A stretch of DNA of 64,000 bases from Limnanthes douglasii subsp. nivea (GCA_036936605.1 JAUPFV010000004.1:141280973-141344972); one strand, 5' to 3'; counted from the first letter of the stretch, positions 11,639 through 23,640 are shown. A program made the numbers and translations. Notes: a model not told the origin generated them from the sequence alone.

Positions 11639-12119
11639 TGGTATATGAAACATTACAAAGAAGAAGTAGAACTGATTATACTCTAACCATATGGTGCATA
11701 AAACTAAAAAATTCAGGAAAATAATTCTCAAATTGATAAAAATTGCTGAGGAAATAAGATTTTATGGCTTAAATAGAAAACACTCACAAACCCTAGTCCA
11801 AAATTACACAAATATCCATAATGCAATAAAATACGGCCCAGTTAAATATGAAGGCATTTGGACTTCCTATGCTATTTTAAATCAATTTGAAAAATATTTA
11901 AAAACATAAAAAAGAAAGTAAAATAGTTGTTTGGGACCCTAAACCCTGAATTTTGGGGGCCAAACTTCGTGACCAGGTACTCATGTTCTCGACGTCCGAT
12001 GGGCTCATCGAGATCTTCAGTTTGAGTATTTGAAGTGGTCGAACGATATCCAATGTAGTAGCAAGGCCCGTTTGCGTTTGTCCATAATCGTTAGGTAATT
12101 ATGGGCTTGCTAGGCTACA
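11639..12119 (-). repeat. Putative 5' LTR of the gag-bearing gypsy element
   Basis: The LTR edge at 11639 is defined by TG...CA logic: on the minus strand the segment ends ATATACCA just before the primer-binding site. The far end is uncertain. GGCTACA at about 12119 would give a TG start on the minus strand and a length near 480 bp. No partner LTR is visible. Confidence 0.4.
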
Positions 12120-12397
12120 TCACACAGTCCATGCATTACGTCTCCATATCATTTTGATATTTTCTTCTAGGTCTATCTTGATCATGAGATACTTACTATC
12201 CTAGAAAGCTAGACTAACGTTACATTTACAGCCTAGATAATTACAACCTAGATAATCAAAGAACTTTCGGATTTTTGATATTTTTGGCCTACCCGTAGTA
12301 AACTTTCCAATTATAGTATTTTCGTCCATTGTTTTCAGTTCTATCTTATCTTTTTACCGAGAACTCAATTGCTAGAAATTCATCTTTTGAAGAAAAC

Positions 12398-12709
12398 TTA
12401 TGCATAAGTTTTGTATGAATCATTATTTGATGATCGTTGTTTAAAAATTGGGTTATTTCTCAGGTTTGAAAACTGGTTTGAGATCATAGGTTGATGATAC
12501 TTGGTTTGATATACCTGATTCAGAGTATGGAGGTTTGAATATTCTGTTGGATCTTGATGGTGTGAGGTTATGTTGACAGGTTGACGTATGGCAACCTCAT
12601 TGTTGGTAATTGCCTGAACTGAGTTTAACGGAACAAAGATGATAAGAGTCATGTCTAGTGATGCTTGAATTGTTAATGATTGCTTTGGATCGATGAAAAA
12701 AAAAATCAA
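12398..12709 (-). CDS. Hypothetical ORF, 103 codons
   Basis: An open frame on the minus strand starts at ATG 12709 and encodes a hydrophilic protein rich in Asn, Gln and Ser after a hydrophobic N-terminus. I recognise no domain. It lies between the gypsy LTR and a Stowaway MITE and may be a chance frame or a fragment of a mobile element. Confidence that it is a real gene is low. Confidence 0.15.
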   Translation of the reverse strand: MIFFFIDPKQSLTIQASLDMTLIIFVPLNSVQAITNNEVAIRQPVNITSHHQDPTEYSNLHTLNQVYQTKYHQPMISNQFSNLRNNPIFKQRSSNNDSYKTYA

Positions 12710-12848
12710 TATGGACTTAATTCATGTAGTAACCGGCTTAACAAGTATTTTGATTGATCTATTGATTGTCAATGAAGAGTTTTTAGGGAGAAAATAGTTC
12801 TTTGATCTTCAAACCATCTTTTTTAATTTCTTCTTCAATTAGTTATTA

Positions 12849-13088
12849 CTCCATCCGTCAATTAACATAAGCAAAATAAAATAATTCCATATTAGATGTC
12901 GTCCCATAATTACCAATATAGTATTAAATGATATTTAATTTGATAGCCAATGAAATTTAATTGTTTTCTTATCAAATTGCAGTTTTTATTATAATTGACC
13001 AATTAAATTTATTTATATTCTAATTTTTATAGAGAAGAAAACCATAATGAACTTCCTTAATGTTCATGCTCCCTTCCTTATTAGGGAG
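12849..13088. mobile_element. Stowaway-type MITE (copy 1)
   Basis: The element starts CTCCATCCGTC and ends AGGGAG, inverted terminal repeats of the Stowaway type, flanked on both sides by the dinucleotide TA (12847-12848 and 13089-13090). It is about 240 bp, AT-rich and non-coding. Its interior is the reverse complement of the interior of the MITE at 47612-47848, so both belong to one family in opposite orientations. Stowaways are moved by Tc1/mariner transposases. Confidence 0.85.
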
Positions 13089-13284
13089 TAATTAATAAAA
13101 TCTAACATATCTAAAATATTCAATTAATTATGTATTGACAATTTAAAATGGCATTTGAATTATAATAATTTCTTTTTAAACCACCCTTCTTTAGAAGGAG
13201 AGATGATTCCCAATAATTCCCCTAAGCATTTGGTAAATATATCTATAAAATTCTCATCCTCTAAAATTTTAGATTATAGATTAT

Positions 13285-13425
13285 CAAATAATCGAACTGT
13301 GCCTTATATAACTAATTAATCGAACTGTGCCTTATATAACTAATTTGTTATACTTATAGTCTCATACCTAAAGACTTAACTTATAGTCTCATACCTAAAT
13401 TATCCTCATACCTAAATTATCTAGT
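13285..13425. repeat. Nested short tandem duplications
   Basis: ATCGAACTGTGCCTTATATA recurs twice about 30 bp apart (near 13290 and 13319). CTTATAGTCTCATACCTAAA then occurs twice about 28 bp apart (near 13354 and 13380), followed by a third partial CTCATACCTAAATTATC. These look like successive replication-slippage events. Confidence 0.8.
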
Positions 13426-13429
13426 CTAT

Positions 13430-14171
13430 ATAAACCGGAGATTTGATTTGGTCAAAAGTTATGCATGGATGAAAAAATTGGTCTAATTAGATAGGCCGGC
13501 TTTCTAATATCAAATAATTAAGTAATACGAATTTACAAAAATATTGACCTTCAAAATCGAAATCAATACCCTATCCCTATGAAACAAACGGGATCAAATT
13601 ATAAACCCAATAAATGATCCCACGTTTTAAATCAATGTATGAGTACTTGCTAGTTGCTAGCCCACGACCACGAGCCATGGCACACCCAATGTGGCAAGAA
13701 GTATTTTGTTCCACACCTTCAATTATTCATGTACTTATTTTCTTGAACTTTGGTAAGCTAAGTTTTAAAATCCCTTATTAGTAGAAGTAATCTTTTTTAA
13801 TAAGGTATTAAACAATCCATAGTTGCACTAACCAAACATACCTAGCCAAAATTTCAAAAAACATCAAGAAATCATAAAGGTGCTTTAAGTCATTCCATTA
13901 AAGGAAGTAAATGAGTTACAGAGCCCAGTAGTAGTAACCAACAATAGCTGAAGAACCCTAGAGACGAGTTCTAAAGCTGCTGCAAAAAACGGCGAGTTCG
14001 GCGGTTATTCACATAAAAAACCCATTGATCAAGTAGATCACATTGAAGTCTCACCTCAAGTTGGATATTTTTAGATCTATCTAATAATCACTACTACATA
14101 ACAAAGGCAAAATCCAAAAGAAAAGAACCCACATCTAAACGAATCATCTCTCCATTGTTTGAATAGAGGAT
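13430..14171. other. Intergenic DNA and 3' flank of the ERF gene
   Basis: No coding sequence was seen. The last few hundred bases (about 13860-14171) are the expected 3' UTR and downstream region of the minus-strand ERF gene. No canonical poly(A) signal could be assigned with certainty. Confidence 0.4.
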
Positions 14172-14894
14172 TCATGAGGTTTCCGGTGGAGGAGGAAAGT
14201 TCAGATCTAGATCTAGGCCGCCGCCTCCGCCGTGGTTTAAATCAATGACGGCGGAAGAGTCTGACTCGCACTGTGCACCGCCTTTGTTGAAAACCGTTGG
14301 GATAAATTCAGCCGCCGCCGCCGAAGACGGCTGACGGAAAAAACGGTTGTACTGATGGTGGTTCTTCATCGCCTCAAAGAAAAAAAACTGATCCGCCGGA
14401 ATCGGTATGGGACCGCCGGCGTAGAATCCGGATATTGCCGGAGCATGAAAGGGGAACTTAAGAGTGGTGGAGGTATAACCAACAAAACCAGCTCCTCCGA
14501 GGTTGAGATCCAACTTGGGTGATTCATTCGCCGGAGCCGCCGTGTCTCGGCTGGATGATTCGACAGTGCTAGTCTGACTCGGACTCCGGTTTCTGGTATC
14601 GACCTTATTATCCTCAGTTTTATTGACATCAAGATTGTTAATTCTGCAAGTAACATTAACACAAGCACCGACCTCGTCAAAATTGGTCTTGGCTTTCGGA
14701 CCACGAAACTCACGCGACGCCTTATCGTAGGCACGCGCTGCTTCTTCCGCCGTGTCAAAGGTACCGAGCCAAACACGGCTTTTCTTGCCGGGATCTCTGA
14801 TTTCGGCGGCGTATCTCCCCCATGGTCGCTTTCTGACTCCTCTATAATGCACCTCCTTAGTAGTATCGCCGTTGGTTTTGTCTCTGGACTTCAT
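14172..14894 (-). CDS. AP2/ERF transcriptional repressor, group VIII (ERF4/ERF3-like)
   Basis: This intronless gene encodes 240 residues. Residues 17-74 form one AP2/ERF DNA-binding domain ([18 protein letters not shown], then [16 protein letters not shown]). The Ala and Asp at the ERF-type diagnostic positions predict binding to the GCC box. Three leucine-rich repression motifs follow: LDLNL at 128-132, IDLN near 217-220, and the C-terminal EAR motif LDLDLNFPP at 227-235. The DLNFPP form is typical of the ERF3/ERF4/ERF11 repressors that recruit TOPLESS-type corepressors and dampen ethylene, jasmonate, ABA and defence responses. Length matches that family (about 220-245 residues). The ATG at 14894 is chosen because it directly precedes the basic N-terminus and lies about 130 bp downstream of a TATA box. 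It looks fully functional and is the only intact host gene seen. Confidence 0.95.
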   Translation of the reverse strand: MKSRDKTNGDTTKEVHYRGVRKRPWGRYAAEIRDPGKKSRVWLGTFDTAEEAARAYDKASREFRGPKAKTNFDEVGACVNVTCRINNLDVNKTEDNKVDTRNRSPSQTSTVESSSRDTAAPANESPKLDLNLGGAGFVGYTSTTLKFPFHAPAISGFYAGGPIPIPADQFFFFEAMKNHHQYNRFFRQPSSAAAAEFIPTVFNKGGAQCESDSSAVIDLNHGGGGGLDLDLNFPPPPETS

Positions 14895-15027
14895 CGGAGG
14901 AGAAAGTGGTTTGTGGAGAAAATGGAAACGTAAAAGAAAAGAGGAGGAAGGAGGAGGAGTGATGTTGGTTGGTTGGTTTGGTTTGGTTTGGTTTGAGGGA
15001 GGTAGAGAGAAGGCAGATGGTGGTTGG

Positions 15028-15034
15028 TTTTATA
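15028..15034 (-). promoter_or_regulatory. TATA box of the ERF gene
   Basis: The minus strand reads CTATAAAACC here, about 134 bp upstream of the ATG. It would place the transcription start near 15000 and give a CT/CA-rich leader of about 105 nt. Confidence 0.7.
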
Positions 15035-15057
15035 GAGATGGAAAGGGACGCACACAC

Positions 15058-15077
15058 AGTCAACGAAATGTTTGACC
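15058..15077. promoter_or_regulatory. Pair of inverted W-boxes upstream of the ERF TATA box
   Basis: Two WRKY-binding W-box cores lie about 25-45 bp upstream of the TATA box: GTTGACT on the minus strand at 15058-15064 and TTTGACC on the plus strand at 15071-15077. They match TTGAC(C/T), and their closeness is typical of WRKY-regulated defence promoters. Confidence 0.55.
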
Positions 15078-15147
15078 GAGAGAGGGGCGGCTAATAAGAT
15101 AGGAAAAGCAAAATGTGTGTTTGAGAGTTGATGTTTTGCCCCGAAAT

Positions 15148-15154
15148 ACGTGGC
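15148..15154. promoter_or_regulatory. ABRE-like element (ACGTGGC)
   Basis: An ACGTGGC core, the ABA-response element bound by bZIP factors, lies about 115 bp upstream of the ERF TATA box. A CGCG box (ACGCGTG at about 15285-15291, CAMTA-type) lies further upstream. Confidence 0.4.
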
Positions 15155-15299
15155 ATGTGGTGCATATGACAGAGAGTGTGGCGGTTTGGCCGACTGTCAT
15201 CATTGTTGTCATCTGACGGTTGTTAAATGCTGCTACTGTTAGACCAAGAAACTTTTATTGCGACAATTACGCATCTCATTGCTAACGCGTGTGCGTGTA

Positions 15300-15900
15300 T
15301 TCGTTTTCTATACTCTTCTTTATTTTTATTTTTATATAATTCCAATTAAGCTTTAAAAATATCAAAATCTCTTTTAATTCTACTATTTGGACCAAATATA
15401 TTGAAACCTCTTTTACCGCCGTCTGAAAAATATAAATATATTATATTATCACATTTTACAGTATTCGAGATGATGTTGAATATTTTTATAATGTTTCAAA
15501 TATTTTTTTTATTTTTCATTATCATATTAAAAAAACCATTTATTTAATGACTAATTAAATAAATAATAAATTTGTCCAAAAAAATAATAAACTAAAAATA
15601 AAAGGCAGTTTACCACTATATCAAAATATTTTTCGAAACATAAAATTACATAAATGCAAATCCTAAAAACATACCCTAAATAAAAATTATTAATATAAAA
15701 ACATAACTATCACATTAGCTCACCAATGTTCAAAATAAAAAGTATCAACAAAAATGTAACAAACAAACAAGAAAATGATCCAACAACGAGTGACGTTTGA
15801 TACATCCAAATGCAGTAAAACATTATAGAAGCACGCTAACAGAACAGTTATGAACCAGACTAAATGAAGAGTAAAGTTTAGTGTGACTAAAAAAATTTAT
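15300..15900. other. AT-rich DNA between the ERF promoter and LINE D
   Basis: No gene, transposon end or repeat was recognised. Confidence 0.4.
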
Positions 15901-16800
15901 GCCGTGAAAGTTGTAATAGAGGTCTCAGAGGATGTGATGGGATGTTGCAGATCCCAAAAAATTAAAATACGAGAAGTTTTTGCTATTCATCTCTCGCCGA
16001 ATATGGTAGACTACCATGTAGAAAACGACGCGTCAAAGATGACCTAGCCGGATGTAGAGAAGATCCAAATATTAGCAATATGTAAGCAATGTGGTCAATT
16101 AGAGGTCATTAGGTGAATTTAAGTTTCATGGAATAAACTTTTCAAACAAGTTTCAAGTAGAAGCAGTCCACTAAACTGTGGTTGGTGGATTCGAGAAAGT
16201 TGTTGCACAAATCAGTGAGACTGTGTTATAACATCATGCGAGAAGTTTGTCTATCATAGTGAGTTTTCCATTGATAGAGAGTCAGACAATGAAAGAGTGG
16301 TTACGAATGTTGGGCTTGTTCCAAACGAGATTGGTCCAAAAGACCTTTGGCGGTAAGGGTATGTACTGCTAATTGTGAAGGAGTAACGATTCTGGTTAGG
16401 GATCCGGAGCTTGACATCCTCCTTACCTGAAGGGGTAGGGAGAAGACTAATAACGTTACCAATTTTGAGTAGATAAGATTGGTGAGACCTCTTACGAGAG
16501 CAGAACTGAGTGGACCAGTTCCAAGAGTCATTGTTGATGATATCTGAAACCACGCTATTGATGTGCATTCTAGTATAATAGATAATATTGTGACCAAAAC
16601 GGTCAACACGAGAATTAGAGAAGAATCCATGATCATACCAAATGGAGGTATATGATCCATTTTCGACTTCAGCCTTGTAAACCTTAGCAAAAAATAGTCT
16701 TAAGTTAATAATCATCCACCCTAATTAAATGAGGAGCATATAAAAACGTTTTTGAGGTTCTTGTCTTTCATATTTCGGTAAAAACCTAATGATACCAAGC
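15900..16800 (-). pseudogene. LINE fragment D: post-RT zinc-finger region
   Basis: Minus-strand translation from 16715 gives LRLFFAKVYKAEVENG followed by TSIWYDHG and ISDIINNDSWNW-like sequence. This is the region between RT and RNase H of another plant LINE family (pattern: F.KVEVGNG..TSFWYD.W). Further left, a broken CVLC...NH...C zinc-finger block can be made out near 16220-16150. Stops and frameshifts are frequent. Neither RT core nor RNase H is present, so it is an isolated, old fragment. Confidence 0.6.
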
Positions 16801-17179
16801 TGAGGAGGTATTGCCACTAAAGGTGGACCAAACGTTTTTTAAGGCGGCCGTCTATTTCCAGACACTAGGGTATAGAATCTCAATGACGTCTTCCAAGAAA
16901 AGGCAAATTAATCTTAAACGAGATGACTTTGGAACAAAAAAAATCATCTCAGATCCCGACTACATGACGAAAATATTGAAAAAGTCTTTGATGACACGAA
17001 GACTATTAAATGATATGGTTTGAAATTATTATTCCTATTTGAACAAAAAATATTATTTTAATATAAATTGACACAATTTAACATATAATTTAGTTTAAAT
17101 AGATTCATATGAGATATGAGATCCAATTTAAATAGCAAAATATAATGCAAAATAAAAATTGAAACGATAATTAGGAATG

Positions 17180-17590
17180 TCGTACTTTATTTATTGAATT
17201 GAGCTATATTTATACATTTACAAGAACTTATATTCATACATTTGCAAGACTTATTTCCTATAATAAAGAGAGATTATAACTTATCGATAGCAAATAAGGT
17301 TTAATACTTAAAATATATATATCAACTTAATAATGGTTACATGTATCTTTGACTTGTTTTTTTTCTTTATTTTTCATGATGTTGAATGATTTTTAGTTAG
17401 TCGAATGATTTTTACCCTTTTAAAAGCTTAGGTTAGTGGGTTTTAGTCTTTTAATGGTTTGTTTGATCGGTCTTTAACCTCTTCATGGGCCGAATATTGT
17501 GGATCGGTCAGTTTACATTCTTATTAGTGGCTCACTAGTCTTTGCTAGAGAATCGAGGTATGATAAATTCATAACTTATTTTGAGACATT
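17180..17590. repeat. Left diverged LTR-like direct repeat
   Basis: Aligns block by block with 23255-23640 in the same orientation. The copies are strongly diverged, implying an old insertion. Confidence 0.5.
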
Positions 17591-18139
17591 TTTTTTTAAT
17601 TGTGAGTATTTTTCAAAGCTTAATTGTTTATCTCTTTGTTGTAGTTAAATATCATTTCCCAATATATATCGATTTTTATATCAACCATTTTGATCGGACT
17701 CGTAAGAGTTTGGGAATACAATGATTTTATATGTTGATGAGTTCATTTTTCTCTAGTCGAACTAACCTTGGAGGAATCTTCGAATTAATTCGTGTTTTTA
17801 TTTACTTGCCTCGTTAAAAACCTCTTCACCGATGAAACCCTCATTTGAATAAAAAAATCTTTATTTTGTCAAAGGAAAAAGAGTACACAACTAACATGTA
17901 GTACGTTGCTTGAGTTTATATGACATTTTGCCAATTCAAAGACACTTTTGAATTCAAATACCCGTTAAGAGAGAGTTGAAAAAAAATATGTTTCCAAACT
18001 TGTGAGAATAAAAGCTATTATCGGGAAAACATTACTTCTAGGCATTCTCGTATTAAAAGAGATAAGTTTGTTGTTTTTAAGATAATATGACTGAAGTTTT
18101 TAGGCTGAAAAAAAAACATGAATCTTTGCACCGCTAGTA

Positions 18140-20000
18140 GAAGTAGTAGTGATGTATAAAAAATATCATGTTGTTGAGAATAAATTTGACATTTCTAATG
18201 TCAAAATTTTTATTGATAAAGATAATGTTATTGATGGTTTAAAGAACTCAACTGCCGAAAGTAAAAACGTGGACATTCATGCTTCTGAAATCCAAATAGA
18301 TGAACTAAATCCCTGTTGATATTTTAAAACTGAAGAGGAGCATATGTCACTTGCTCATGTAATTACATTACCCCCTCGTGTGAAAAACAATAATGATGTT
18401 TTTTTTAGCACGCGAATATAATGGTAACAAAAGAGGTTAACTCTACCGCTATTTGAGAAGATCTTGCTGAAAATGAAGCCCAATTAATACTTAATTTATC
18501 CCCTTCTACTATTGAAACAATAATTATCTTTTAAGATGATGATCGACATATGTTGAAAGCCCCAACAGCGGTTGGAAAATGTAAAAACCCATTAGCATCT
18601 CGTCTGCATGAAGTACACCTTTTTAAAATGAAATCATAATTGGTCTTCTTTTAAGAACCAAATTAGAGATTTATAGAAAGCTTGAAGAGAAAAGAAAATT
18701 CACAGGTCCATTTGATTCCCCTGAATCCAAGAAATAAAAAATTGAAAGCGGTGTGTAATTTTTCTGAGTGATGTACCATTTCTTTTATGATTACAAATGT
18801 TACATCAAAAGACATGGATCACATTGATAAATCATATATATTTATATAATATTTTTTAACAAGTTGAGTATATGTGATTGCTGATATTTCCGAGAATGGT
18901 TTTGCCGAGAGAGGAGTCTTGTTGAAATTTAGTTATAATATAGGTGTTTTTGCCAAAATACCAAATGTTGTTTATTTTTGTACTCTATGTGATGGTGATT
19001 TCATGGAGATTATCGAGAAACATTCTTCAAAACATCCCAGTAGTGCACTTACCGAGTATGTTTATAATGATTGTGTTTTAGCCACTTTTCGAACTGGTGC
19101 CATAGTTTTAAACTTTTTATTGACCAAGCTTCTATTTTGCTTAATTAAATTGTAGCCTTATCCAAAAAGGTGTTTATCGATTTATTTTCTTTGGATCTTT
19201 TGAACAAATATATTAACTTGGGTTTGAAGGTAATTATTTAGTATTTTACTCATATTATTTGTAAATTTACACATTTTTAGCTTAAAATATGTTAATTGTG
19301 ATGACTATTCTCAATGGTTTTGATCTTTCTTATCAAGGTTGCAACCAAGCCACCACTCGTGCTTTAGGTCGAATTTGTGTTGGGAAGTGTTACGGGGTCC
19401 CTTGATGATGGCTTGGAAATAAAATCTACGTTGAATGCCAAATTTGAAGCCAATAAGAAGCTGGATTCGAATTACTAGATAAAACAGTTGTTACGAACAA
19501 GTTATAGTTAGAATATGAGGGTGCAATTGTGGCTAAATATTAATTGGAAAACAGACCGCATGCCCAAAAAATGACTAAGTTCTAGCTTATAAATAAATTT
19601 CTTTGCATATATTTATTGGTGGCTCAGAAGAAACATGTTAGCTTAAATATGGCTAAAAGGTTATATGGTTGTCAGCATGAATTGAAAGATTGAGTACTCA
19701 AACTAAAAGAAGAACGCAGTCTTCTGGCAGCCGAGCAAACTAATCATTATAATATGATGTGTGAAACATGGCTTGAGTGAAACATTTTTTTCCATAATAG
19801 ATTATTTTCCATTTGGAGTGATCAACTTCATGTATATGTATTCCAATGAACACGTGTGATCCTTATTCGGGTTGTATCTGAAGTACCCAATTTTATTGAG
19901 GGGTTCGTGACTTCTCATAAGATTTCTCTTAGATATAATTATATAATTGGTAAGGAATTTATTTATTCTTTGTGGTGCTGAATACTTTGTTTATATCGGT
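18140..20000 (+). pseudogene. Degraded coding-like region, unclassified
   Basis: Short open pieces on the plus strand include 18148-18318 (acidic, Lys/Asp/Asn-rich), a 93-codon piece at 18874-19155 (FAERGVLLKFSYNIGVFA, then FMEIIEKHSSKHP), and a charged helical piece near 19690-19780 (LKLKEERSLLAAEQTNHYN) that could form a coiled coil. I do not recognise a family. By position inside the decayed LTR element it could be a relic of an antisense extra ORF. Confidence 0.25.
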
Positions 20001-21499
20001 CTTACTTTATTTGGTTGTCGTGCCTCCCGAAGTGTTAGTCTTATCTTTTTTAAGCTTATAGATTTATTTGAACATTTATGTTCCTTGAACGTATCAAATC
20101 CTTAGACTGGATTTTGGCTTTAACAAAATCCTTAGATTCTTTTTCTTCAACTCACCAAATCTTCAGATTGGATTTTGGTTTAACATAATCTTTAGATTCT
20201 TCTTTCATATTTTTAACATAATTTGTGGAATCACTCTTTTATATATTTTAGCAGAATTCATAGACTCAATATTTATAAAATACACATTTTAATTTGTAAA
20301 AATAATTTAATGTTTATTAAATATCTCGTATTCAAGGATACCTCATAGGAAAACATTTATAATGTATAATATATGAGTACAATAATCATAGCATATGGAA
20401 TATGGTAAAGGTTCATATGATCAATGTTCTAGCAGATGTTGAAGCTGATTTTTATCCTCGTGTAGTAGTCAATATGTTTGGATTTACTTTTAATTCCACG
20501 GTGTAGAGGCTCTCAAAATTCGAGGCTATTTTGTTGAGGCGTCTATTTGGTATGGAAAACACCATTCTTAGGGGTTTGTCACGTGGCGTGAACCTTCAGA
20601 ATCAAACATATATATATATATATTGCATTAGAGATTTATAATGCTCTGGCTAAAGGTGAACTTTTAATCTTTTTTACTTTATCATGTCAAGTTCTGCATC
20701 TCTTGCTTTCTAATTTCACTCGTTTGACCTCTACTTTTGCCAGAGCCCGTTGATTAATATTGTATTGTTGCAAGGTCTTATCACTCATCTTAAATAATCG
20801 TAAAAAAATGACAATATATGATACAGGTTCCCATATAAATTTGGCGAGGTTTACCCATATTATTGGATATCTAGATCCTTAATATACATTTTCCTTGAAT
20901 TTTGTATGAGCTTTGAAAATAAATCTCATCTGGCAATGGCACACACAATCTATTTATTCGGAGTGTAATATAAATATTACTCTTCTTCTTCCATAGAGAT
21001 TGTGTTATGTTATAGAGCTTTTGGCTCTTATTCTCTTTCGTCACTCAATCGTTCATTTTTATGACTGAACTTTATCTTGTCATCACCCCCTTGATTCGTT
21101 CCTACTTTTATTCTAAACAAACTCTGGAAGTTTACCTTCGTTCCTCATATTTTGGACTTAATCCAACATAGTCTAACAATCTCTTGTATATTGGCCTATA
21201 TCGTCTTAAAATTTACAATACTTACTTTAATCTAGCTCGGGGCCCTTGTAATTTTTATGGCCTTTGATATCTGAGCGTATTTATTTTCATAAATTATCTC
21301 GGATTCTCAGTTAATTATTTGTACAGTCATGTAGTCGAGCACTTGGGTCTTTGGATATTGCTGTAATTGTCTTTATATCTTCCTCGAGAGCTCTAGTTGT
21401 ATTTTGACCGAGACGATCCTTTTTGGTTATTGATCTTAATATAATATTCACGTGGTTTAAAGTTAACTTGTGCGACGATATGTGATTAATTGTTTCTTA

Positions 21500-22902
21500 C
21501 ATTTATTTTTGGGTATGTTGATGAGGGATAATATATCTTTTGAGCCTTGTTTTTTTCTAATTTTTCTACCATGGTGTAGTGTATTATTTGTGTTAATAAA
21601 TTATCGAAAATAATGGCCTTATTTTTCATAACATTTCTTTATAACGATCATGGTAATTCCATGCATATACATAGTGGCATCTACTAAATTATGACAATCG
21701 TGAAATCATTCTTAGTTTCCACGAACCTCTAAGTATATTCTTTCAAAGTTTCATTTGTTTTTTTTGCAATGTATGATGTGGTCACCATCTCCGTACATTA
21801 ACTTGGATGTCATAAAATGATATTAGAACATCGTCGTCCACAATCTTGAAGCTTGTAATACAACTTCTTGAGAGGTCGTTAAACTATGTTAAGGCATTTT
21901 CTCATAACATGATGATGAAAGCTTTTCACTTTATAATGTCGTCTTACCTTAAGGATATCTTAACATCTTACTTTTAAACTAGTTCACATGATGAGCAAGA
22001 TCTCATTTTCCATTCAAGTTGTTCATCTTCCGACTGTTGAAATTTGACGGTATATTTTCATACAAGATGTTCTATGTAAAATGAAATTTATTATGTAAGT
22101 CATCATCATCAATGTTAGTGAAAATATTTGGTTTATAAGAAAGAGATACCCACCTTATTGATAAACTAAAAGCCTAGTATTATTTTGAAAATTGGATGGA
22201 AATCCATTTGAGTAATATCACGGGGATGTTGAATCATAATAAAATTTTGGTTGAGTAGAAGGAGATGGATTTAGAGGGTTTAGTTGGTCAATGAATGTTG
22301 GAGGCGGGATATACCGGTTGTTATTCATTCTTGTTGAAGCATGTGCAAATCTCTAGAGTATATATAAATGAGCATGTGGTACGAATGCATTATGATATTG
22401 CATTAGGGGTGCTTGATACTATTGATAGTTTGAATGAATCCTTAGTCGAATCGTTGGGGTTTGAGATATTGATAAAAAAAATTGGTTAGAACGTTGGGGC
22501 ATGTTGTTGATTTGGTAAAACTACTTGTTGGCTCGTATGGAATTATTGATAATTTTAGTTTATTATTAGTTGGACAAAGAAACATGCTAGTCTTACTTCC
22601 TTAGTGATGCATCAACTGTCGTAATTTTTCTTTTTTTCTTTTAGCCTTCCTCGGTAGGTTGATATTCCCGGTGTTATCCTTTTTCCACATATTATCTATT
22701 TCTTTTAGTGCATGATTCATCATCTAGCACTTTCGATCATGACATTGACAATGACGTCTCTCACTTTTGTTGGAAGATCCCTGATCAAAACGATCATCAA
22801 CGATATTTTCTTCATGCTGGAAAATAATAGTGTCGGTTGATGACGTTCCTGAGACAATATCATAACACGGCTTGTTCTTATTTCAATATTCATATCCAAC
22901 AT
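21500..22902 (-). pseudogene. Possible gag remnant of the decayed LTR element
   Basis: Minus-strand translation gives short pieces compatible with a gypsy gag (FMTSKLMYGDGDHIIHCKKN near 21800) and a charged 60-codon open piece at 22902-22720. All frames are interrupted. Placement next to the right LTR-like repeat fits a minus-strand element. Recognition is weak. Confidence 0.25.
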
Positions 22903-23254
22903 TGTATTCAGGATGTCTGATATCTGATTTCACCTTTGGCTGAGAAGCATTACATATCATATATGGCAATACCATGGTCTGCTCATCTCTCATCTTCTTG
23001 GCTCAACGTTAGAAATCGGTCATCTGAACAACCGTATCGGGTGCAAGTAATCCTAGTTGCTCTACTTATTTATCAATATTGACTATAATTGAGGAACAAA
23101 GTATTTCTTTTTAGTTTTTAAGTGAGAAATTTATGGGTATTAGTCATTTCCCATAAATACAACCAATTTGGTGAGTATAATTTTACTCAAATGAATTCCA
23201 ATAAGACACAAGAGATAGAAAAACATAACACCAAATAGAAAGGATAGTGACAAT

Positions 23255-23640
23255 TATGTATATTTTATTGAGTGAATTAAAATCTATTTATAGATTTACA
23301 AAGCTTATCATTTATAATAAAATGAGATTATAATTTATCTATTGCAAATATGATATTGTCTGTAATACATAACAATATAACAATTTATTGGTTGTTACAA
23401 GTACCTTTAACTTGTTATTTCGTTCATTTTCTATGAGGTCCAATGTTTTTTAGTCAAAACTTTGATTCTCTAAAAGTCAAACCAAATAAACTTAAATCTT
23501 ATAATATTTTTACTAATTAGTCTTTAATATCTTAGTAGGTATGATTTTGTTAATAGTTGGACTATTATGCTCGTTTGATCCATTAAGTGGAAGATCATTA
23601 TATGTTGTCTATGTATTCCCATATTGATAAACTCCTATGG
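23255..23640. repeat. Right diverged LTR-like direct repeat
   Basis: Partner of the repeat at 17180-17590 in the same orientation. If the element is on the minus strand, this is its 5' LTR. Confidence 0.5.

Larger units (their letters stand above)
17160..23640 (-). mobile_element. Decayed LTR retrotransposon, probably gypsy
   Basis: Two diverged direct repeats bound the segment, at about 17180-17590 and 23255-23640. Shared blocks include TATTTAT...TTACAA, CTATAATAAA.GAGATTATAA, TTATC.AT.GCAAAT, and GGTTACA.GTA.CTTT.ACTTGTT. Between them, the plus strand at 18.1-20.0 kb has weakly coding-like, partly coiled-coil sequence. The minus strand at 21.5-22.9 kb has gag-like, charged sequence. This layout resembles a Tat element with an antisense ORF and with most of pol lost. 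Neither primer-binding site nor pol could be recognised, so the classification is inference. Confidence 0.4.

Noticed and set aside
12398..12709. A copia gag N-terminus
   Set aside because: The sequence has no UBN2/gag signature that I can point to; kept only as a low-confidence hypothetical ORF.
14857..15063. Upstream ORF of the ERF gene (68 codons)
   Set aside because: Its ATG at 15063 lies upstream of the TATA box, so it should not be in the transcript.
16301..16690. 129-codon minus-strand ORF
   Set aside because: It overlaps the LINE D frame that shows LINE similarity (16715-16254) and itself resembles nothing.
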